From Sulfitobacter sp. (GTDB lineage Bacteria > Pseudomonadota > Alphaproteobacteria > Rhodobacterales > Rhodobacteraceae), in NCBI GenBank assembly GCA_024637305.1, contig JAGXFI010000014.1, positions 1-42,437 on the forward strand: a stretch of DNA of 42,437 bases, in the 5' to 3' direction. Below are positions 24,890-34,244 of the stretch, one piece after another; position 1 is the first letter of the stretch; every line of letters begins with the position of its first letter. A program made the position numbers and the translations under genes. Under the pieces are notes generated by a model that saw only the letters and a list, made by a program, of their open reading frames with translations, was not told where the DNA came from and ran no database searches.

Positions 24890-24917
24890 CCCTGCAATAT
24901 CTGGCAGGGCCGGTTTT
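24890..24917 (+). terminator. Possible terminator after the importer operon
   Basis: CCCTGC (24890-24895) and GCAGGG (24904-24909) form a 6-bp stem with an 8-nt loop followed by CCGGTTTT, 114 nt after the ATPase stop. The 402-nt stretch 24777-25178 otherwise holds only the PHO-box candidate; I see no gene in it. Confidence 0.4.
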
Positions 24918-25074
24918 CAAATCATGATCTGAACGGCTACACTGACAGGGTCCATCCCGCCGAACGCCTATGGGCTTGTCACATCGAAGGCGCAAGAATC
25001 CCTGCCCCAACACTTTTGCATTCACATCTCACGCCGCCCTTTCTTGGCCGCTCAAACCACGACATGCCTTTCCA

Positions 25075-25092
25075 TTGTTTCAGATTTGTTAC
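25075..25092 (+). promoter_or_regulatory. Candidate PHO box upstream of Na/Pi cotransporter
   Basis: TTGTTTC (25075) and TTGTTAC (25086) are direct 7-mers spaced 11 bp, the geometry of PhoB sites. Each differs from the CTGTCAT consensus at three or more positions, so it is the weakest of three candidates, but repeat and context support it. It lies 87 nt before the GTG start. Confidence 0.5.
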
Positions 25093-25178
25093 AAAGTGTG
25101 TGGCTGGAAATAGCCGCCAGGAAAGGAAGCGCGCATGCAAATCGATCTTGTGCAGCGCTCCCGCAGGGCGCGGGTCGC

Positions 25179-26846
25179 GTGACAATTCTTTGGTTCATCG
25201 TGCATCTCGCCGGGGCGATCATGCTGCTGCTCTATGCGGTACGCATGGTCCGCACCGGGATCGAGCGCGCATTCGGCGCGTCTTTCAAGCGGGTGATGAC
25301 GCGTAGCGCCGATGTGGTGCGCGCGTCCGCCACCGGACTTGTGCTCGCGGTGATCCTGCAAAGCTCTGCGGCCGTCGGACTGCTGGTGGCGGGGTTCACC
25401 GGGGCGGGTGCGCTGGCCTTTGCGCCGGGGCTGGCGATGACGCTGGGGGCCGATCTGGGATCTGCGCTGCTAATCCAGGTGCTGTCGTTTCCGCTGGATT
25501 GGCTGGTGCCGCTGCTGCTGGCGGTCGGCGGGCTGACCTTCATCCGATCCACCGGGCGCAACGCCAAACAGGCGGGGCGGATCATTCTGGGCGTTGCCTT
25601 CATCCTGATCAGCCTGCGGTTCCTGCGCGACACGATGGATCCGATCCGCGACAGCGCCTTTTTGCCAGCGATTGCAGGCTATCTGGCGCAGGATTACGTG
25701 ACCGCGTTTATCGTCGGTGCCGCATTGGCGCTGGTGATGCATTCGTCGCTGGCGGTCGTACTGATGTGCGTGACGTTGGTCGGGCTCCAAGCATTTCCCG
25801 TCGAGGCGGGCGTGTCGCTGGTACTGGGGGCCAATCTGGGGTCGTCGGTAATTCCCGTCTGGCTCAGCCGTGGCATGTCGCCGGTAGCGCGGCGGGTGCC
25901 AATGGCAAACCTGACCCTGCGGGGAAGCTGGGCCATCATCGCCGTCGTGCTGGTCAATAGCGTCGATATCCTGCCCTATCTGTCCAGCGCGCACCCGGGG
26001 CAGACGCTTGTCAACGTGCATATCGCGTTCAATGCCCTGCAACTGCTGGCGCTGCCGCTCTGCCGGTTCCTCGAAGGACCCATGGCCGGGTTGTTGCCCG
26101 ATGTAGCGCAAGCGGGGACCGAACCACCACTCATTCATCGCAGCGTGCTCGATGATGCCGCGTTGGAGACGCCCGCGCTGGCGCTGGCATCGCTGCGCCG
26201 CGAAGTCCTGCGAATGAGCCAGATCGTCGAAGGCATGATGCGCCCCGTGATGGACCTGTACGGCAGGTACGACAGCGACCGCGCCGCGCTGTTGCGGGCG
26301 GAGGATGGCGCGCTTAATCACGCGCTGGATGGCATCCGGCGCTATGTTGCGTCTATGCCGGGCGAAGCGATGCGCAAAAGCGACTACAAAGAGGCGCGCG
26401 AACTGACCGAATACGCCATCGCGCTGGAATCGGCGGGCGACATCATCGTGCGGACCCTGTTGCCTCTGGCGCAGGAAAAGGACGACGGCAACATCCGGCT
26501 TTCGACCGCCGGTCAGTCTGAGCTGGTGACGATGCATGAACGCATCCTGCACAATCTGAGCCTCGCGTCGAACGTGCTGATCTCGGACGATCTGGCCAGT
26601 GCGCGTTTGTTGCTTGAGGAAAAAGGCGAGATGACCAAGATGGAGCGCAGCAGCCGCAAGAAGCATCTGCGCCGCCTCAGCGAAGGCAAGGCTATCAGCT
26701 TCGAATCAAGCGATATCCATCTGGAAACCACCAGATCTTTCAAGGAATTCAACAGTCTGGTGGCGGCTGTGGCCTATCCGATCCTGTATCGCGGCGGGCA
26801 ATTGCTGGAAACACGCCTGATCGAGACGATGCCGAAAGAAGAGTGA
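25179..26846 (+). CDS. Na/Pi cotransporter-family protein with PhoU-like C-terminus
   Basis: A 555-residue protein. The first about 310 residues are hydrophobic and contain the duplicated NptA/Na-Pi signature: QSSAAVGLLVAG at 61-72 with GADLGSA at 90-96, then HSSLAVVLM at 188-196 with GANLGSS at 217-223. The C-terminal third is helical and charged like PhoU (RREVLRMSQIVEGMMRP, EYAIALESAGDIIVRTLLPLA). It should import phosphate with sodium in the inner membrane. The frame is open from 25044, but the family start (hydrophobic HLAGAIMLLLYAVRMVRTG) points to GTG 25179; no strong ribosome site is seen. A PHO-box candidate precedes it and ugpB follows. Confidence 0.88.
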   Translation: MTILWFIVHLAGAIMLLLYAVRMVRTGIERAFGASFKRVMTRSADVVRASATGLVLAVILQSSAAVGLLVAGFTGAGALAFAPGLAMTLGADLGSALLIQVLSFPLDWLVPLLLAVGGLTFIRSTGRNAKQAGRIILGVAFILISLRFLRDTMDPIRDSAFLPAIAGYLAQDYVTAFIVGAALALVMHSSLAVVLMCVTLVGLQAFPVEAGVSLVLGANLGSSVIPVWLSRGMSPVARRVPMANLTLRGSWAIIAVVLVNSVDILPYLSSAHPGQTLVNVHIAFNALQLLALPLCRFLEGPMAGLLPDVAQAGTEPPLIHRSVLDDAALETPALALASLRREVLRMSQIVEGMMRPVMDLYGRYDSDRAALLRAEDGALNHALDGIRRYVASMPGEAMRKSDYKEARELTEYAIALESAGDIIVRTLLPLAQEKDDGNIRLSTAGQSELVTMHERILHNLSLASNVLISDDLASARLLLEEKGEMTKMERSSRKKHLRRLSEGKAISFESSDIHLETTRSFKEFNSLVAAVAYPILYRGGQLLETRLIETMPKEE

Positions 26847-26850
26847 CCGG

Positions 26851-26868
26851 TTGTCATGCAGCCGTCAC
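26851..26868 (+). promoter_or_regulatory. PHO box upstream of ugpBAEC
   Basis: TTGTCAT at 26851 and CCGTCAC at 26862 are 11 bp apart and match the CTGTCAT unit at 6 and 5 of 7 positions. It starts 4 nt after the Na/Pi gene stop and about 100 nt before ugpB. The -10 is not obvious. PhoB control of ugp is well established in other bacteria. Confidence 0.75.
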
Positions 26869-26969
26869 ATACATGCGCCATCACGCGGACTGGATGGCCC
26901 GGTGACCCTTGCAACTCAGGGGTGAGAGACACTAGGCTGACAGTAAACCACAACCAGGGAGCGAATTAC

Positions 26970-28277
26970 ATGATGATGAGAAAACTGATGGTCAGCGTCG
27001 CGGCGATTGTCACCGCAGCACCGGTCATGGCGCAGACAGAAGTAGAATTCTGGCACGCTTTCACGGGCCGTTTGGGCGAACTGGTCGCCGAACAGGTCGA
27101 GACGTTCAACGCGTCGCAGTCCGATTATGTCGTGAACGCCACTCACAAGGGCAACTATTCCGAAACGCTGAACGCCGGCATCGCCGCATTCCGCGCGGGT
27201 GAACAGCCCGATATCCTGATGGTTTTCGAGGTTGGTACCGCCACAATGATGGCCGCCGAAGGCGCGATCAAGCCGGTCTTTGAGGTGATGGCCGACGCCG
27301 GTGCGGAGTTCGATGCGGACGCCTTTATCGGCTCTGTCAAAGGGTATTACACCACAAATGACGGTGACATGCTGTCGCTGCCGTTCAATTCTTCAACGCC
27401 GGTGCTGTGGGTCAACCGCGATGCGCTGTCGGGGGCCGGGATCGATCCGGACGTCGATCTGACGACATGGGAACAGGTCGGCGATGTGTTGGAAGCGCTC
27501 AAGGTATCGGGCCACGAATGCCCTCTGGTCACCGCATGGCAAAGCTGGGTCCACCTCGAAAACCTCAGCGCCTATCATAACGTGCCATTCGCGTCACAAG
27601 CTAATGGTTTTGGTGGGCTGGACACGGAGCTGATGCTCAACGGCGATGTGCAGACCAAGCACATTCAGACCATGGGCGATTGGGCGAAGGACGGCAAATT
27701 CATCTATACTGGCCGTCGCAACGAAGGCGGCGCGAATTTCCGGGGCGGTGAATGCGCGCTCTTTACCGAAAGCTCGGCGGGGTACGCCGGGATCAAGGCC
27801 GAGGCCGCATTTGATTTTGACGTGCGCCCGCTGCCTTACTGGTCTGGTGTGAGCGGCGCGCCGCAGAACACCATCATCGGCGGGGCGTCGCTTTGGGTCA
27901 TGGCCGGTCAGCCTGCCGTGGAATACGAGGGCGTCGCCGCCTTCCTGAACTTCCTCAGCAGCCCCGAGATTCAGGCGAAATGGCATCAGGACACCGGCTA
28001 TCTGCCGATCACGCAAGCTGCGGCCGACCTCACGCGCGAACAGGGCTTTTACGAGGAAAACCCCGGCACCGATATCGCAGTCGAACAGATGACCGCAAAC
28101 GCGCCCACGGAGAATTCCAAGGGGATCCGCCTGGGCAACTTCGACCAGATCCGCACCATCATCGACGAAGAGCTTGAGGCCGTATGGGCCGGTGACAAGG
28201 ACGCACAGGCGGCGCTTGATTCAGCCAAACAGCGCGGCGACGAGTTGCTGCGCCGGTTCGAGCAAGCCAACCGCTAA
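26970..28277 (+). CDS. ugpB: sn-Glycerol-3-phosphate ABC transporter binding protein UgpB
   Basis: A 435-residue periplasmic protein with a Sec signal (cleavage near PVMA-QTEVEF, about residue 21). It follows E. coli UgpB closely: FWHAFTGRLGELV, HKGNYSETLNAGIAAFRAGEQPDIL, EVGTATMM, LPFNSSTPVLWVNRDAL, WQSWVHLENLSA, NTIIGGASLWVM, TGYLPIT, LTREQGFYE and RLGNFDQIR. The Trp pair in WQSW (190 and 193) and the Arg of RLGN correspond to residues reported to hold glycerol-3-phosphate or glycerophosphocholine. The start is the first of three successive ATGs, 8 nt after AGGGAG; upstream codons are not family-like. Delivers G3P and glycerophosphodiesters to UgpAE. Confidence 0.97.
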   Translation: MMMRKLMVSVAAIVTAAPVMAQTEVEFWHAFTGRLGELVAEQVETFNASQSDYVVNATHKGNYSETLNAGIAAFRAGEQPDILMVFEVGTATMMAAEGAIKPVFEVMADAGAEFDADAFIGSVKGYYTTNDGDMLSLPFNSSTPVLWVNRDALSGAGIDPDVDLTTWEQVGDVLEALKVSGHECPLVTAWQSWVHLENLSAYHNVPFASQANGFGGLDTELMLNGDVQTKHIQTMGDWAKDGKFIYTGRRNEGGANFRGGECALFTESSAGYAGIKAEAAFDFDVRPLPYWSGVSGAPQNTIIGGASLWVMAGQPAVEYEGVAAFLNFLSSPEIQAKWHQDTGYLPITQAAADLTREQGFYEENPGTDIAVEQMTANAPTENSKGIRLGNFDQIRTIIDEELEAVWAGDKDAQAALDSAKQRGDELLRRFEQANR

Positions 28278-28284
28278 AGGCAGC

Positions 28285-28309
28285 GCCGCGCCCTGTGATG
28301 GGGCGCGGC
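28285..28309 (+). other. Strong hairpin between ugpB and ugpA
   Basis: GCCGCGCCC (28285-28293) and GGGCGCGGC (28301-28309) form a perfect 9-bp GC stem with a 7-nt loop. The downstream arm ends 7 nt before the ugpA ATG and would cover its ribosome-binding region, so it may both protect ugpB mRNA and lower ugpA translation. Confidence 0.75.
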
Positions 28310-28316
28310 ATCTCGC

Positions 28317-29198
28317 ATGGAAAAACGCGTCACCTTCAAGGGCATCTGGCTGCCCCTGCTTCTCGTCCTGCCGCAGATGTTGGTGACGGCTGTTTTCTTT
28401 TTCTATCCCGCAGGACAGGCGATCTGGCAGTCGTTGTTCATCCCCGACCCGTTCGGACTGTCGATGCGATACGTGGGCCTTGGAAATTTCGAATACCTGC
28501 TGAGCAACCCATATTACCGCGCGTCCTTCGTCACGACGGCGGTGTTTTCGATCCTTGTCACCGTTTTGTCGATGGGCGTGGCGCTCTACCTCGCGGTGCT
28601 GGCGGATCGGTTGATCAAGGGCTCCGGCGTCTACCGCACTTTGCTCATATGGCCCTACGCGGTGGCCCCGGCAGTCGCGGGCGTGCTATGGCTGTTCATG
28701 TTCAATACCCGTGTCGGCGTGGTGACATGGTATCTGGGCGTATTGGGCTATGACTGGAACCACGTTCTGAACGGAGAAGAGGCGATGGGCCTTGTCGTCG
28801 TCGCCTCCGCATGGGGACGGATCAGCTATAACTTCCTGTTCTTTCTGGCAGGTCTTCAGGCCATCCCCCGCAGCGTGATCGAAGCCGCCGCAATTGACGG
28901 CGCGCGGTTCTGGACACGTTTCCGCACCATCGTCTGGCCGCTCCTGTCGCCGACGACATTCTTCCTGCTGGTCGTCAATATCGTCTATGCGTTCTTTGAG
29001 ACCTTCGGCGTGATCCACACCATTACCTCCGGGGGTCCGCAACAGGCGACAACGATCCTCGTCTACAAGGTCTATGCCGACGGCTTCGTGGGGCAGGATC
29101 TGGGCTCATCCGCCGCACAATCGGTGATCTTGCTGCTGATCGTCGGGGCGCTGACGGTCCTGCAATTCAAGTACATTGAACGGCGGGTGCATTACTGA
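28317..29198 (+). CDS. ugpA: Glycerol-3-phosphate ABC transporter permease UgpA
   Basis: A 293-residue inner-membrane permease of the MalF type with six hydrophobic helices. The EAA loop for ATPase contact is [24 protein letters not shown] near residues 186-210. The N-terminus [32 protein letters not shown] and the [10 protein letters not shown] segment match UgpA. It begins 39 nt after ugpB, behind a hairpin, with a weak ribosome site. Its stop is shared with the ugpE start (TGATG). Confidence 0.96.
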   Translation: MEKRVTFKGIWLPLLLVLPQMLVTAVFFFYPAGQAIWQSLFIPDPFGLSMRYVGLGNFEYLLSNPYYRASFVTTAVFSILVTVLSMGVALYLAVLADRLIKGSGVYRTLLIWPYAVAPAVAGVLWLFMFNTRVGVVTWYLGVLGYDWNHVLNGEEAMGLVVVASAWGRISYNFLFFLAGLQAIPRSVIEAAAIDGARFWTRFRTIVWPLLSPTTFFLLVVNIVYAFFETFGVIHTITSGGPQQATTILVYKVYADGFVGQDLGSSAAQSVILLLIVGALTVLQFKYIERRVHY

Positions 29199-30052
29199 TG
29201 ATTACGCGCGAGGGTATGGTCGAAAAACGCGGCGTGGGGCATTGGTTCACCCACTTGGGTCTGATTATCGGGCTGTTGTTCATTTTCTTTCCGATCTGGC
29301 TTGCTTTTGTTGCCTCCACGGTCAGCCAGCCTGAAATCGTGCGCCCGCCGATGCCGCTTTTACCGGGCGATCAGTTTTTCGAGAATTACCGCAAAGCGCT
29401 GGTGTCGGGTGTCAATGCGCCAGTGGCATGGATGATGCTCAATTCTCTGATCATGGCGCTGGGGATCACCATCGGCAAGATCGTGATCTCGTTGCTGTCG
29501 GCCTTTGCGATCGTCTATTTCAAATTTCCGGGGCGGCGGCTGTTTTTCTGGCTCATTTTTCTGACGCTGATGTTGCCCGTAGAGGTCCGCATCGTGCCGA
29601 CCTACGAGGTTGTCGCCAATTTCGGGATGCTCAACAGCTATTCCGGCCTGATCTTTCCGCTGATCGCATCGGCCACGGCGACGTTTCTGTTCCGCCAGTT
29701 CTTCATGACCGTGCCGGATGAATTGGCCGAAGCGGCACGTGTCGACGGCGCGCGGCCCATGCGGTTCTTCTGGGACATTCTGCTACCGATGAGCCGCACG
29801 AACATCGCGGCATTGTTCGTGATCCTGTTCATCTACGGCTGGAACCAGTACCTGTGGCCATTGCTGATCACAACTGACCCCTCAATGAACACCATCGTCA
29901 TGGGCATCAAACAGATGTTCCCCAGCGGCGACGACATCGCCGATTGGCCCGTGATCATGGCGACATCCATCCTGGCGATGATCCCACCGGTGATCGTGGT
30001 CATCAGCATGCAAAAGCTGTTCATCCGCGGCCTTGTAGACAGTGAGAAATAG
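29198..30052 (+). CDS. ugpE: Glycerol-3-phosphate ABC transporter permease UgpE
   Basis: A 284-residue MalG-type permease with six hydrophobic helices and the EAA loop [23 protein letters not shown]. The ending segment [26 protein letters not shown] and the terminal GLVDSEK-type tail match UgpE. The ATG overlaps the ugpA stop by 1 nt, and ugpC follows after 3 nt, so it is tightly coupled. Forms the translocation pore with UgpA. Confidence 0.96.
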   Translation: MITREGMVEKRGVGHWFTHLGLIIGLLFIFFPIWLAFVASTVSQPEIVRPPMPLLPGDQFFENYRKALVSGVNAPVAWMMLNSLIMALGITIGKIVISLLSAFAIVYFKFPGRRLFFWLIFLTLMLPVEVRIVPTYEVVANFGMLNSYSGLIFPLIASATATFLFRQFFMTVPDELAEAARVDGARPMRFFWDILLPMSRTNIAALFVILFIYGWNQYLWPLLITTDPSMNTIVMGIKQMFPSGDDIADWPVIMATSILAMIPPVIVVISMQKLFIRGLVDSEK

Positions 30053-30055
30053 CAC

Positions 30056-31057
30056 ATGGCGACAGTCAGCCTGAAGGGCATCACCAAGAGTTTCGGCAAG
30101 ACCGAAGTCATCCACGGAATCGACGTGGATATAAGGGACGGCGAATTCATCGTGATCGTCGGGCCGTCCGGCTGTGGCAAATCAACATTGCTGCGTATGG
30201 TCGCGGGACTTGAGACGGTGACCAGCGGCGAGGTGCAGATCGGGGGGGCGCGCGTCAATGACCGCGAGCCGATGGACCGCGACATTGCGATGGTGTTCCA
30301 GAATTACGCGCTTTATCCGCATATGTCGGTGTATGACAACATGGCCTATGGCTTGAAGATCGCAGGCACGCCCAAAGCCGAGATCGCCGAAAGGGTGGCA
30401 GAAGCGGCGACCCTGTTGCAGCTTGAGGATTACCTCAAACGCCGCCCCCGCGAGCTGTCAGGCGGGCAGCGCCAGCGCGTCGCGATGGGGCGCGCCATCG
30501 TGCGCAAGCCGTCGGTGTTCCTGTTCGACGAACCGCTTTCCAACCTCGACGCCAAACTGCGCGTGCAAATGCGGCTGGAGATCAAGCAGCTGCAGCGGCG
30601 GCTGGGGGTCACTTCGCTATACGTGACGCATGACCAGGTGGAGGCGATGACGCTCGCGGACCGCATGATCGTAATGAATGCAGGCCGCGCCGACCAGATC
30701 GGCGCGCCGCTGGAGGTCTATGCCAACCCGCAGACGGAATTCGTTGCGGGCTTCATCGGATCACCGCCGATGAATTTCCTGCCAGCCGACATGGCACATG
30801 ACGCCCCGCCGGGGGCCGTCAAGCTGGGCATCCGGCCCGAACATCTAACCCTTGCCCAGACGGGCACGGCAGCCAAGGTGATCTACACCGAAGCGCTAGG
30901 CGCAGAAACGCTGCTGCATGTGGATCTGGCGAATGGCACCCGCGCCACCGTCCGGCAGGACGCAATCGCCCCGCATCCGAAGGAAGGCGAAACCGTGCAC
31001 CTGGCCTGGGACGCCGGGAACAGGATATTCTTTGACTCCGAAGGCCAGCGGTGTTGA
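30056..31057 (+). CDS. ugpC: Glycerol-3-phosphate ABC transporter ATPase UgpC
   Basis: A 333-residue MalK-type ATPase, slightly shorter than E. coli UgpC (356). Walker [10 protein letters not shown] at about 36-44, Q-loop [14 protein letters not shown], signature [14 protein letters not shown], Walker [14 protein letters not shown] and switch His in YVTHDQVEA are all intact. A C-terminal TOBE/OB domain ([29 protein letters not shown]) follows. Last gene of ugpBAEC; no ugpQ follows. Hydrolyses ATP to drive G3P uptake. Confidence 0.96.
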   Translation: MATVSLKGITKSFGKTEVIHGIDVDIRDGEFIVIVGPSGCGKSTLLRMVAGLETVTSGEVQIGGARVNDREPMDRDIAMVFQNYALYPHMSVYDNMAYGLKIAGTPKAEIAERVAEAATLLQLEDYLKRRPRELSGGQRQRVAMGRAIVRKPSVFLFDEPLSNLDAKLRVQMRLEIKQLQRRLGVTSLYVTHDQVEAMTLADRMIVMNAGRADQIGAPLEVYANPQTEFVAGFIGSPPMNFLPADMAHDAPPGAVKLGIRPEHLTLAQTGTAAKVIYTEALGAETLLHVDLANGTRATVRQDAIAPHPKEGETVHLAWDAGNRIFFDSEGQRC

Positions 31058-31089
31058 TCTTGGCAGAGCGAAAACCTCGGCGCTGATGG

Positions 31090-31107
31090 CTGTCACATCG
31101 GTGTCAT
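31090..31107 (+). promoter_or_regulatory. PHO box upstream of the PotD-type importer
   Basis: CTGTCAC (31090) and GTGTCAT (31101) are spaced exactly 11 bp and each matches 6 of 7 consensus positions. TTTTAT at 31115-31120 stands about where a PhoB-dependent -10 should be. This is the best PHO box in the window, 71 nt before the binding-protein ATG. Confidence 0.8.
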
Positions 31108-31177
31108 GAGGGGCTTTTATGGACAGGGGAGTCCGACCCCGCAACGCCGCGGTCGGCACAATTTGGAGAACAAAAAG

Positions 31178-32236
31178 ATGAAAACGCAACTGATCTTATC
31201 CACCGTCGCCGCGCTGGCGCTAAGCACGGCCGCGCAAGCCGAAACTCTGCGGCTGCTGACCTGGGGCGGCTACGCGCCTGACGACGTCATCGCGATGTTC
31301 GAAGAGCAGACAGGCCATACTGTCGAGGTCACGAAATCCAACAACGAAGAAATGATCGCCAAACTGCGCGCGACCAATGGCGGCGGGTTCGACCTTGCCC
31401 AGCCCAGCCAGGACCGCATCGCGGGACCACAGATCGAATTCGGCATCTACAAGCCGCTGGACATGTCACAGATCGACACGAGCCTGTTCATTCCGTCGAT
31501 GTTGGAAGCCACGAAGGGCAACACGACCGTCGACGGCGAAGTCTATGCCGTGCCGCATGTCTGGGGCACCTCCGGTCTGGTGGTGAACACGGCGCAGGCG
31601 GCCAGCGTCAGGGATTACACCGACCTGTGCAACGACGATGTCGCGGGCAAGGTATCTTACCGCCTCAAGCGGCCAACGCTGATCGGGTTCGCCTATGCGA
31701 TGGGTCTGGACCCGTTCGCGGCCTATGACGACGAAGCCGCCTACAAGGACATCCTCGATCAGGTCGAGGCAAAGCTGGTCGAATGCAAGTCAAACGTCAA
31801 AACCTACTGGGACGGCGGTGACGAGCTGAAGAACCTGATGCGCTCGGGCGAGGTCGTGGCGTCGATGGCATGGGACACGGGCGGCTGGCAGCTCAACGAT
31901 GACAACGCGGACATTACCTTTGTCGCTCCTGTCTCGGGCGCGCTGGGGTGGATCGACACGTTCGCCCTGCCCGCTCGGGGCCGCGCGGATGAAGCGGCCT
32001 ATGCCTGGATCAACTTCGTCATGCAGCCGGAAATCGCAGCGATGATTACCGCCTCGGCGGGCAACTTCACCGCTTCACAAGGTGGCGACGCGAACGTGGA
32101 CGATGCGCTGAAGGCCAAATACCAGGCGAGCTTCCCCCAAGAAGCCATTGACAACATCAAGTGGTATCCGTCGGTTCCTGCCGGACTTGAAACACTTGAG
32201 GGTGCCGCACTGGACCGGATCAACGCCGCGAACTAA
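31178..32236 (+). CDS. PotD-type ABC transporter binding protein, probably for an amine-containing organophosphate/phosphonate
   Basis: A 352-residue periplasmic protein with a Sec signal (cleavage near AAQA-ETLRLL, residue 21). The fold is PotD/PotF-like: LLTWGGYAPDDVIAMFEEQTGHTV, VPHVWGTSGLVVN and MAWDTGGWQLND. The Trp-x-Asp pair that grips amines in PotD is kept (Trp258, Asp260 in GWIDTFALP). Because a PHO box precedes it and ugp adjoins it, polyamine alone is an unlikely cargo; 2-aminoethylphosphonate, phosphocholine or phosphoethanolamine fit both clues. That is inference. The ATG has GGAG 9 nt upstream. First gene of an SBP-ATPase-permease-permease operon. Confidence 0.85.
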   Translation: MKTQLILSTVAALALSTAAQAETLRLLTWGGYAPDDVIAMFEEQTGHTVEVTKSNNEEMIAKLRATNGGGFDLAQPSQDRIAGPQIEFGIYKPLDMSQIDTSLFIPSMLEATKGNTTVDGEVYAVPHVWGTSGLVVNTAQAASVRDYTDLCNDDVAGKVSYRLKRPTLIGFAYAMGLDPFAAYDDEAAYKDILDQVEAKLVECKSNVKTYWDGGDELKNLMRSGEVVASMAWDTGGWQLNDDNADITFVAPVSGALGWIDTFALPARGRADEAAYAWINFVMQPEIAAMITASAGNFTASQGGDANVDDALKAKYQASFPQEAIDNIKWYPSVPAGLETLEGAALDRINAAN

Positions 32237-32255
32237 GCTGCGATGAAGAATGACG

Positions 32256-32280
32256 GGGAAGCGCGGTCATCGCGCTTCCC
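32256..32280 (+). other. Strong hairpin between binding-protein and ATPase genes
   Basis: GGGAAGCGCG (32256-32265) and CGCGCTTCCC (32271-32280) form a perfect 10-bp stem with a 5-nt loop, 19 nt after the stop codon. TCATTTG follows, not a T tract. Third binding-protein gene on the plus strand to be followed by such a hairpin. Confidence 0.75.
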
Positions 32281-32302
32281 TCATTTGTGTGAAGGCCGTT
32301 TG

Positions 32303-33391
32303 ATGTTCGAAACCCCCGACCTTGAATGCCGCGATATCTCGAAATCCTTTGATGATTTCAAGGCGGTGAAGGATGTGAGCTTTGCCGTGCCGCCGGGGAC
32401 GTTTTTCTCGATCCTCGGCCCGTCGGGCTGTGGCAAGACTACGCTTTTGCGCATGATCGCGGGGTTCCAAAAGCCGTCTTCGGGCGATCTGCTGATCAAG
32501 GGGCGGTCGGTGCTTGATGTGCCGCCGAACAAACGGCAGGTGTCGATGGTGTTTCAGCATCTCGCGCTGTTCCCGATGATGAATATCGGTGCCAATGTCG
32601 GCTTTGGCCTGCGCCAGCGCGGCGTGAACCGCGCCGACATCAAGCGTCAGGTGGAACGTGTGCTGGACCGTGTGGGGCTAACGGGCGTGGCCGACCGACC
32701 GGTTGATTCCCTCTCCGGCGGCCAGAAACAGCGCGTGGCGATCGCGCGCTGCATGGTACTGGAACCTGACGTGCTGCTGCTGGACGAACCTTTGGGCGCG
32801 CTCGACCTGAAACTGCGCGAACATATGAAGATCGAGCTCAAGCAGTTGCAGGCCGAGTTCAATACCACCTTCGTCTATATTACCCATGACCAGTCCGAAG
32901 CGCTGGTCATGTCCGACCAGATAGCCGTGATGAACCGCGGAGTGTTCGAACAGGTCGGCACCGCAAAGGAATTGTATTACGAGCCCAGCACCGCTTTCGT
33001 CGCCGGTTTCGTCGGCGAGGCCAACAAGTTTCGCGCCCGCGTGCAAAGCCTTGATGCCGGTGTGCAGATGGTGACGGATCAGGGCCAGGTGCTGCATGGA
33101 ACTGCCGCTGGCAAGGCACTGGCCAAGGGCGACGCGGTCGATGTCTTTGTCCGCCCCGAAGCCGTGCGCCTGTCGCGCGATACCGCGCTAAACGGCAACG
33201 CCGGACAAGGGCGCGTTGAAAATATCCTTTTCAACGGTGCCAACAGCCAGTTGATCCTGCGCGATCAGACCACCGGCGCGCAGATGAACGTCGCCCTGCC
33301 CCAAACCGGCGAATTCCGCGACCTCTCTGTCGGTGATACCGTCCATTTCGGGTGGGAGCCTGCGCAGACGCGGGTCTATGCCGGTGACTGA
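32303..33391 (+). CDS. PotA-type ABC transporter ATPase
   Basis: A 362-residue ATPase. Walker A GPSGCGKTT, Q-loop FQHLALFPMMNIGANV, signature LSGGQKQRVAIAR, Walker B LLLDEPLGALDLK and switch His in YITHDQSEA are all canonical. A C-terminal TOBE region follows from about residue 260 (FVRPEAVRLSRD). ATG 32303 was preferred to 32243 because the latter would translate through the hairpin and is not family-like; GAAGG precedes it. Overlaps the next permease by 14 nt. Confidence 0.93.
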   Translation: MFETPDLECRDISKSFDDFKAVKDVSFAVPPGTFFSILGPSGCGKTTLLRMIAGFQKPSSGDLLIKGRSVLDVPPNKRQVSMVFQHLALFPMMNIGANVGFGLRQRGVNRADIKRQVERVLDRVGLTGVADRPVDSLSGGQKQRVAIARCMVLEPDVLLLDEPLGALDLKLREHMKIELKQLQAEFNTTFVYITHDQSEALVMSDQIAVMNRGVFEQVGTAKELYYEPSTAFVAGFVGEANKFRARVQSLDAGVQMVTDQGQVLHGTAAGKALAKGDAVDVFVRPEAVRLSRDTALNGNAGQGRVENILFNGANSQLILRDQTTGAQMNVALPQTGEFRDLSVGDTVHFGWEPAQTRVYAGD

Positions 33392-34244
33392 CCGCTCCAG
33401 ACTCACGTTCTACCTGCTGCTGGCCCCGCTGCTTCTTTGGCTGGTCACGCTGATCATCCTGCCGCATGTGGGCATGTTTCTGGTCAGCTTGCGCGAAAAG
33501 GTTGGCGTGCGCGAATACGAGACGGGCTTTGCCAATTACGCCGTATTCTTCAACGAGCCACTTTATTGGAACACCTTCGCGCGCACCGCATACATGTCGA
33601 TCGCAGCAACGGTTCTGACGCTGCTGATCGGGTTCCCCATCGCCTATTACATCGCCAAGCTGACGCGCGGGCGCACCAAGACAACGCTGTTCCTGATGTG
33701 CCTCATCCCGTTCTGGGTCAGCGAGCTGGTGCGCACCTTTGGCTGGATGATCCTGCTGCGGGAAACAGGGGTCTTCTCGAACGTGCTGCAATGGGCGGGA
33801 CTGGCCGATGCCCCGGTCGAAATGCTCTATAATGATGCCGCGATCATGGTGGGTCTGGTCTATACGTCGATGCTGTTCATGGTGGTGCCGCTGGTGACGA
33901 CACTCGACAGCCTCGATGACAGCCTGATCGAGGCGGGCTATGACCTCGGGGCCAGCGGCTTTGCCATCCTGCGCGAAATCGTGATCCCCCACGCCATGCC
34001 CGGCATCGTATCGGGCTGCATCGTGGTGTTCATGTTGTCCCTTGGCAATTACCTCACCCCGATCCTGCTGGGCGGCAAGGACAGCCTGTGGTTCACCGGC
34101 CTGATCTACAGCCAGTTCATCACCCGGTTCAATTGGGAACTCGGCTCGGCGTTCGGATTCCTGCTGCTGGGCCTGTCTTCGACCATCGTGTTCATAGGTC
34201 TGAAACTGTCGCGGCAATCACTGGGCAGGACGATGGCGCAATGA
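33378..34244 (+). CDS. PotB-type ABC transporter permease
   Basis: A 288-residue permease with six hydrophobic helices, beginning RLTFYLLLAPLLLWLVTLIILP. The EAA loop is EAGYDLGASGFAILREIVIPHAMPG. VSELVRTFGWMILLRETGV is typical of spermidine/putrescine-type PotB proteins. ATG 33378 is my choice; GTG 33384 is possible. The stop overlaps the next start (ATGA). Confidence 0.92.
   Translation: MPVTDRSRLTFYLLLAPLLLWLVTLIILPHVGMFLVSLREKVGVREYETGFANYAVFFNEPLYWNTFARTAYMSIAATVLTLLIGFPIAYYIAKLTRGRTKTTLFLMCLIPFWVSELVRTFGWMILLRETGVFSNVLQWAGLADAPVEMLYNDAAIMVGLVYTSMLFMVVPLVTTLDSLDDSLIEAGYDLGASGFAILREIVIPHAMPGIVSGCIVVFMLSLGNYLTPILLGGKDSLWFTGLIYSQFITRFNWELGSAFGFLLLGLSSTIVFIGLKLSRQSLGRTMAQ

Noticed and set aside
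24777-25178. Short open frames in the 402-nt gap before the Na/Pi cotransporter
   Set aside because: They lack ribosome sites and any family resemblance; the gap is better explained by a terminator and a regulatory region.
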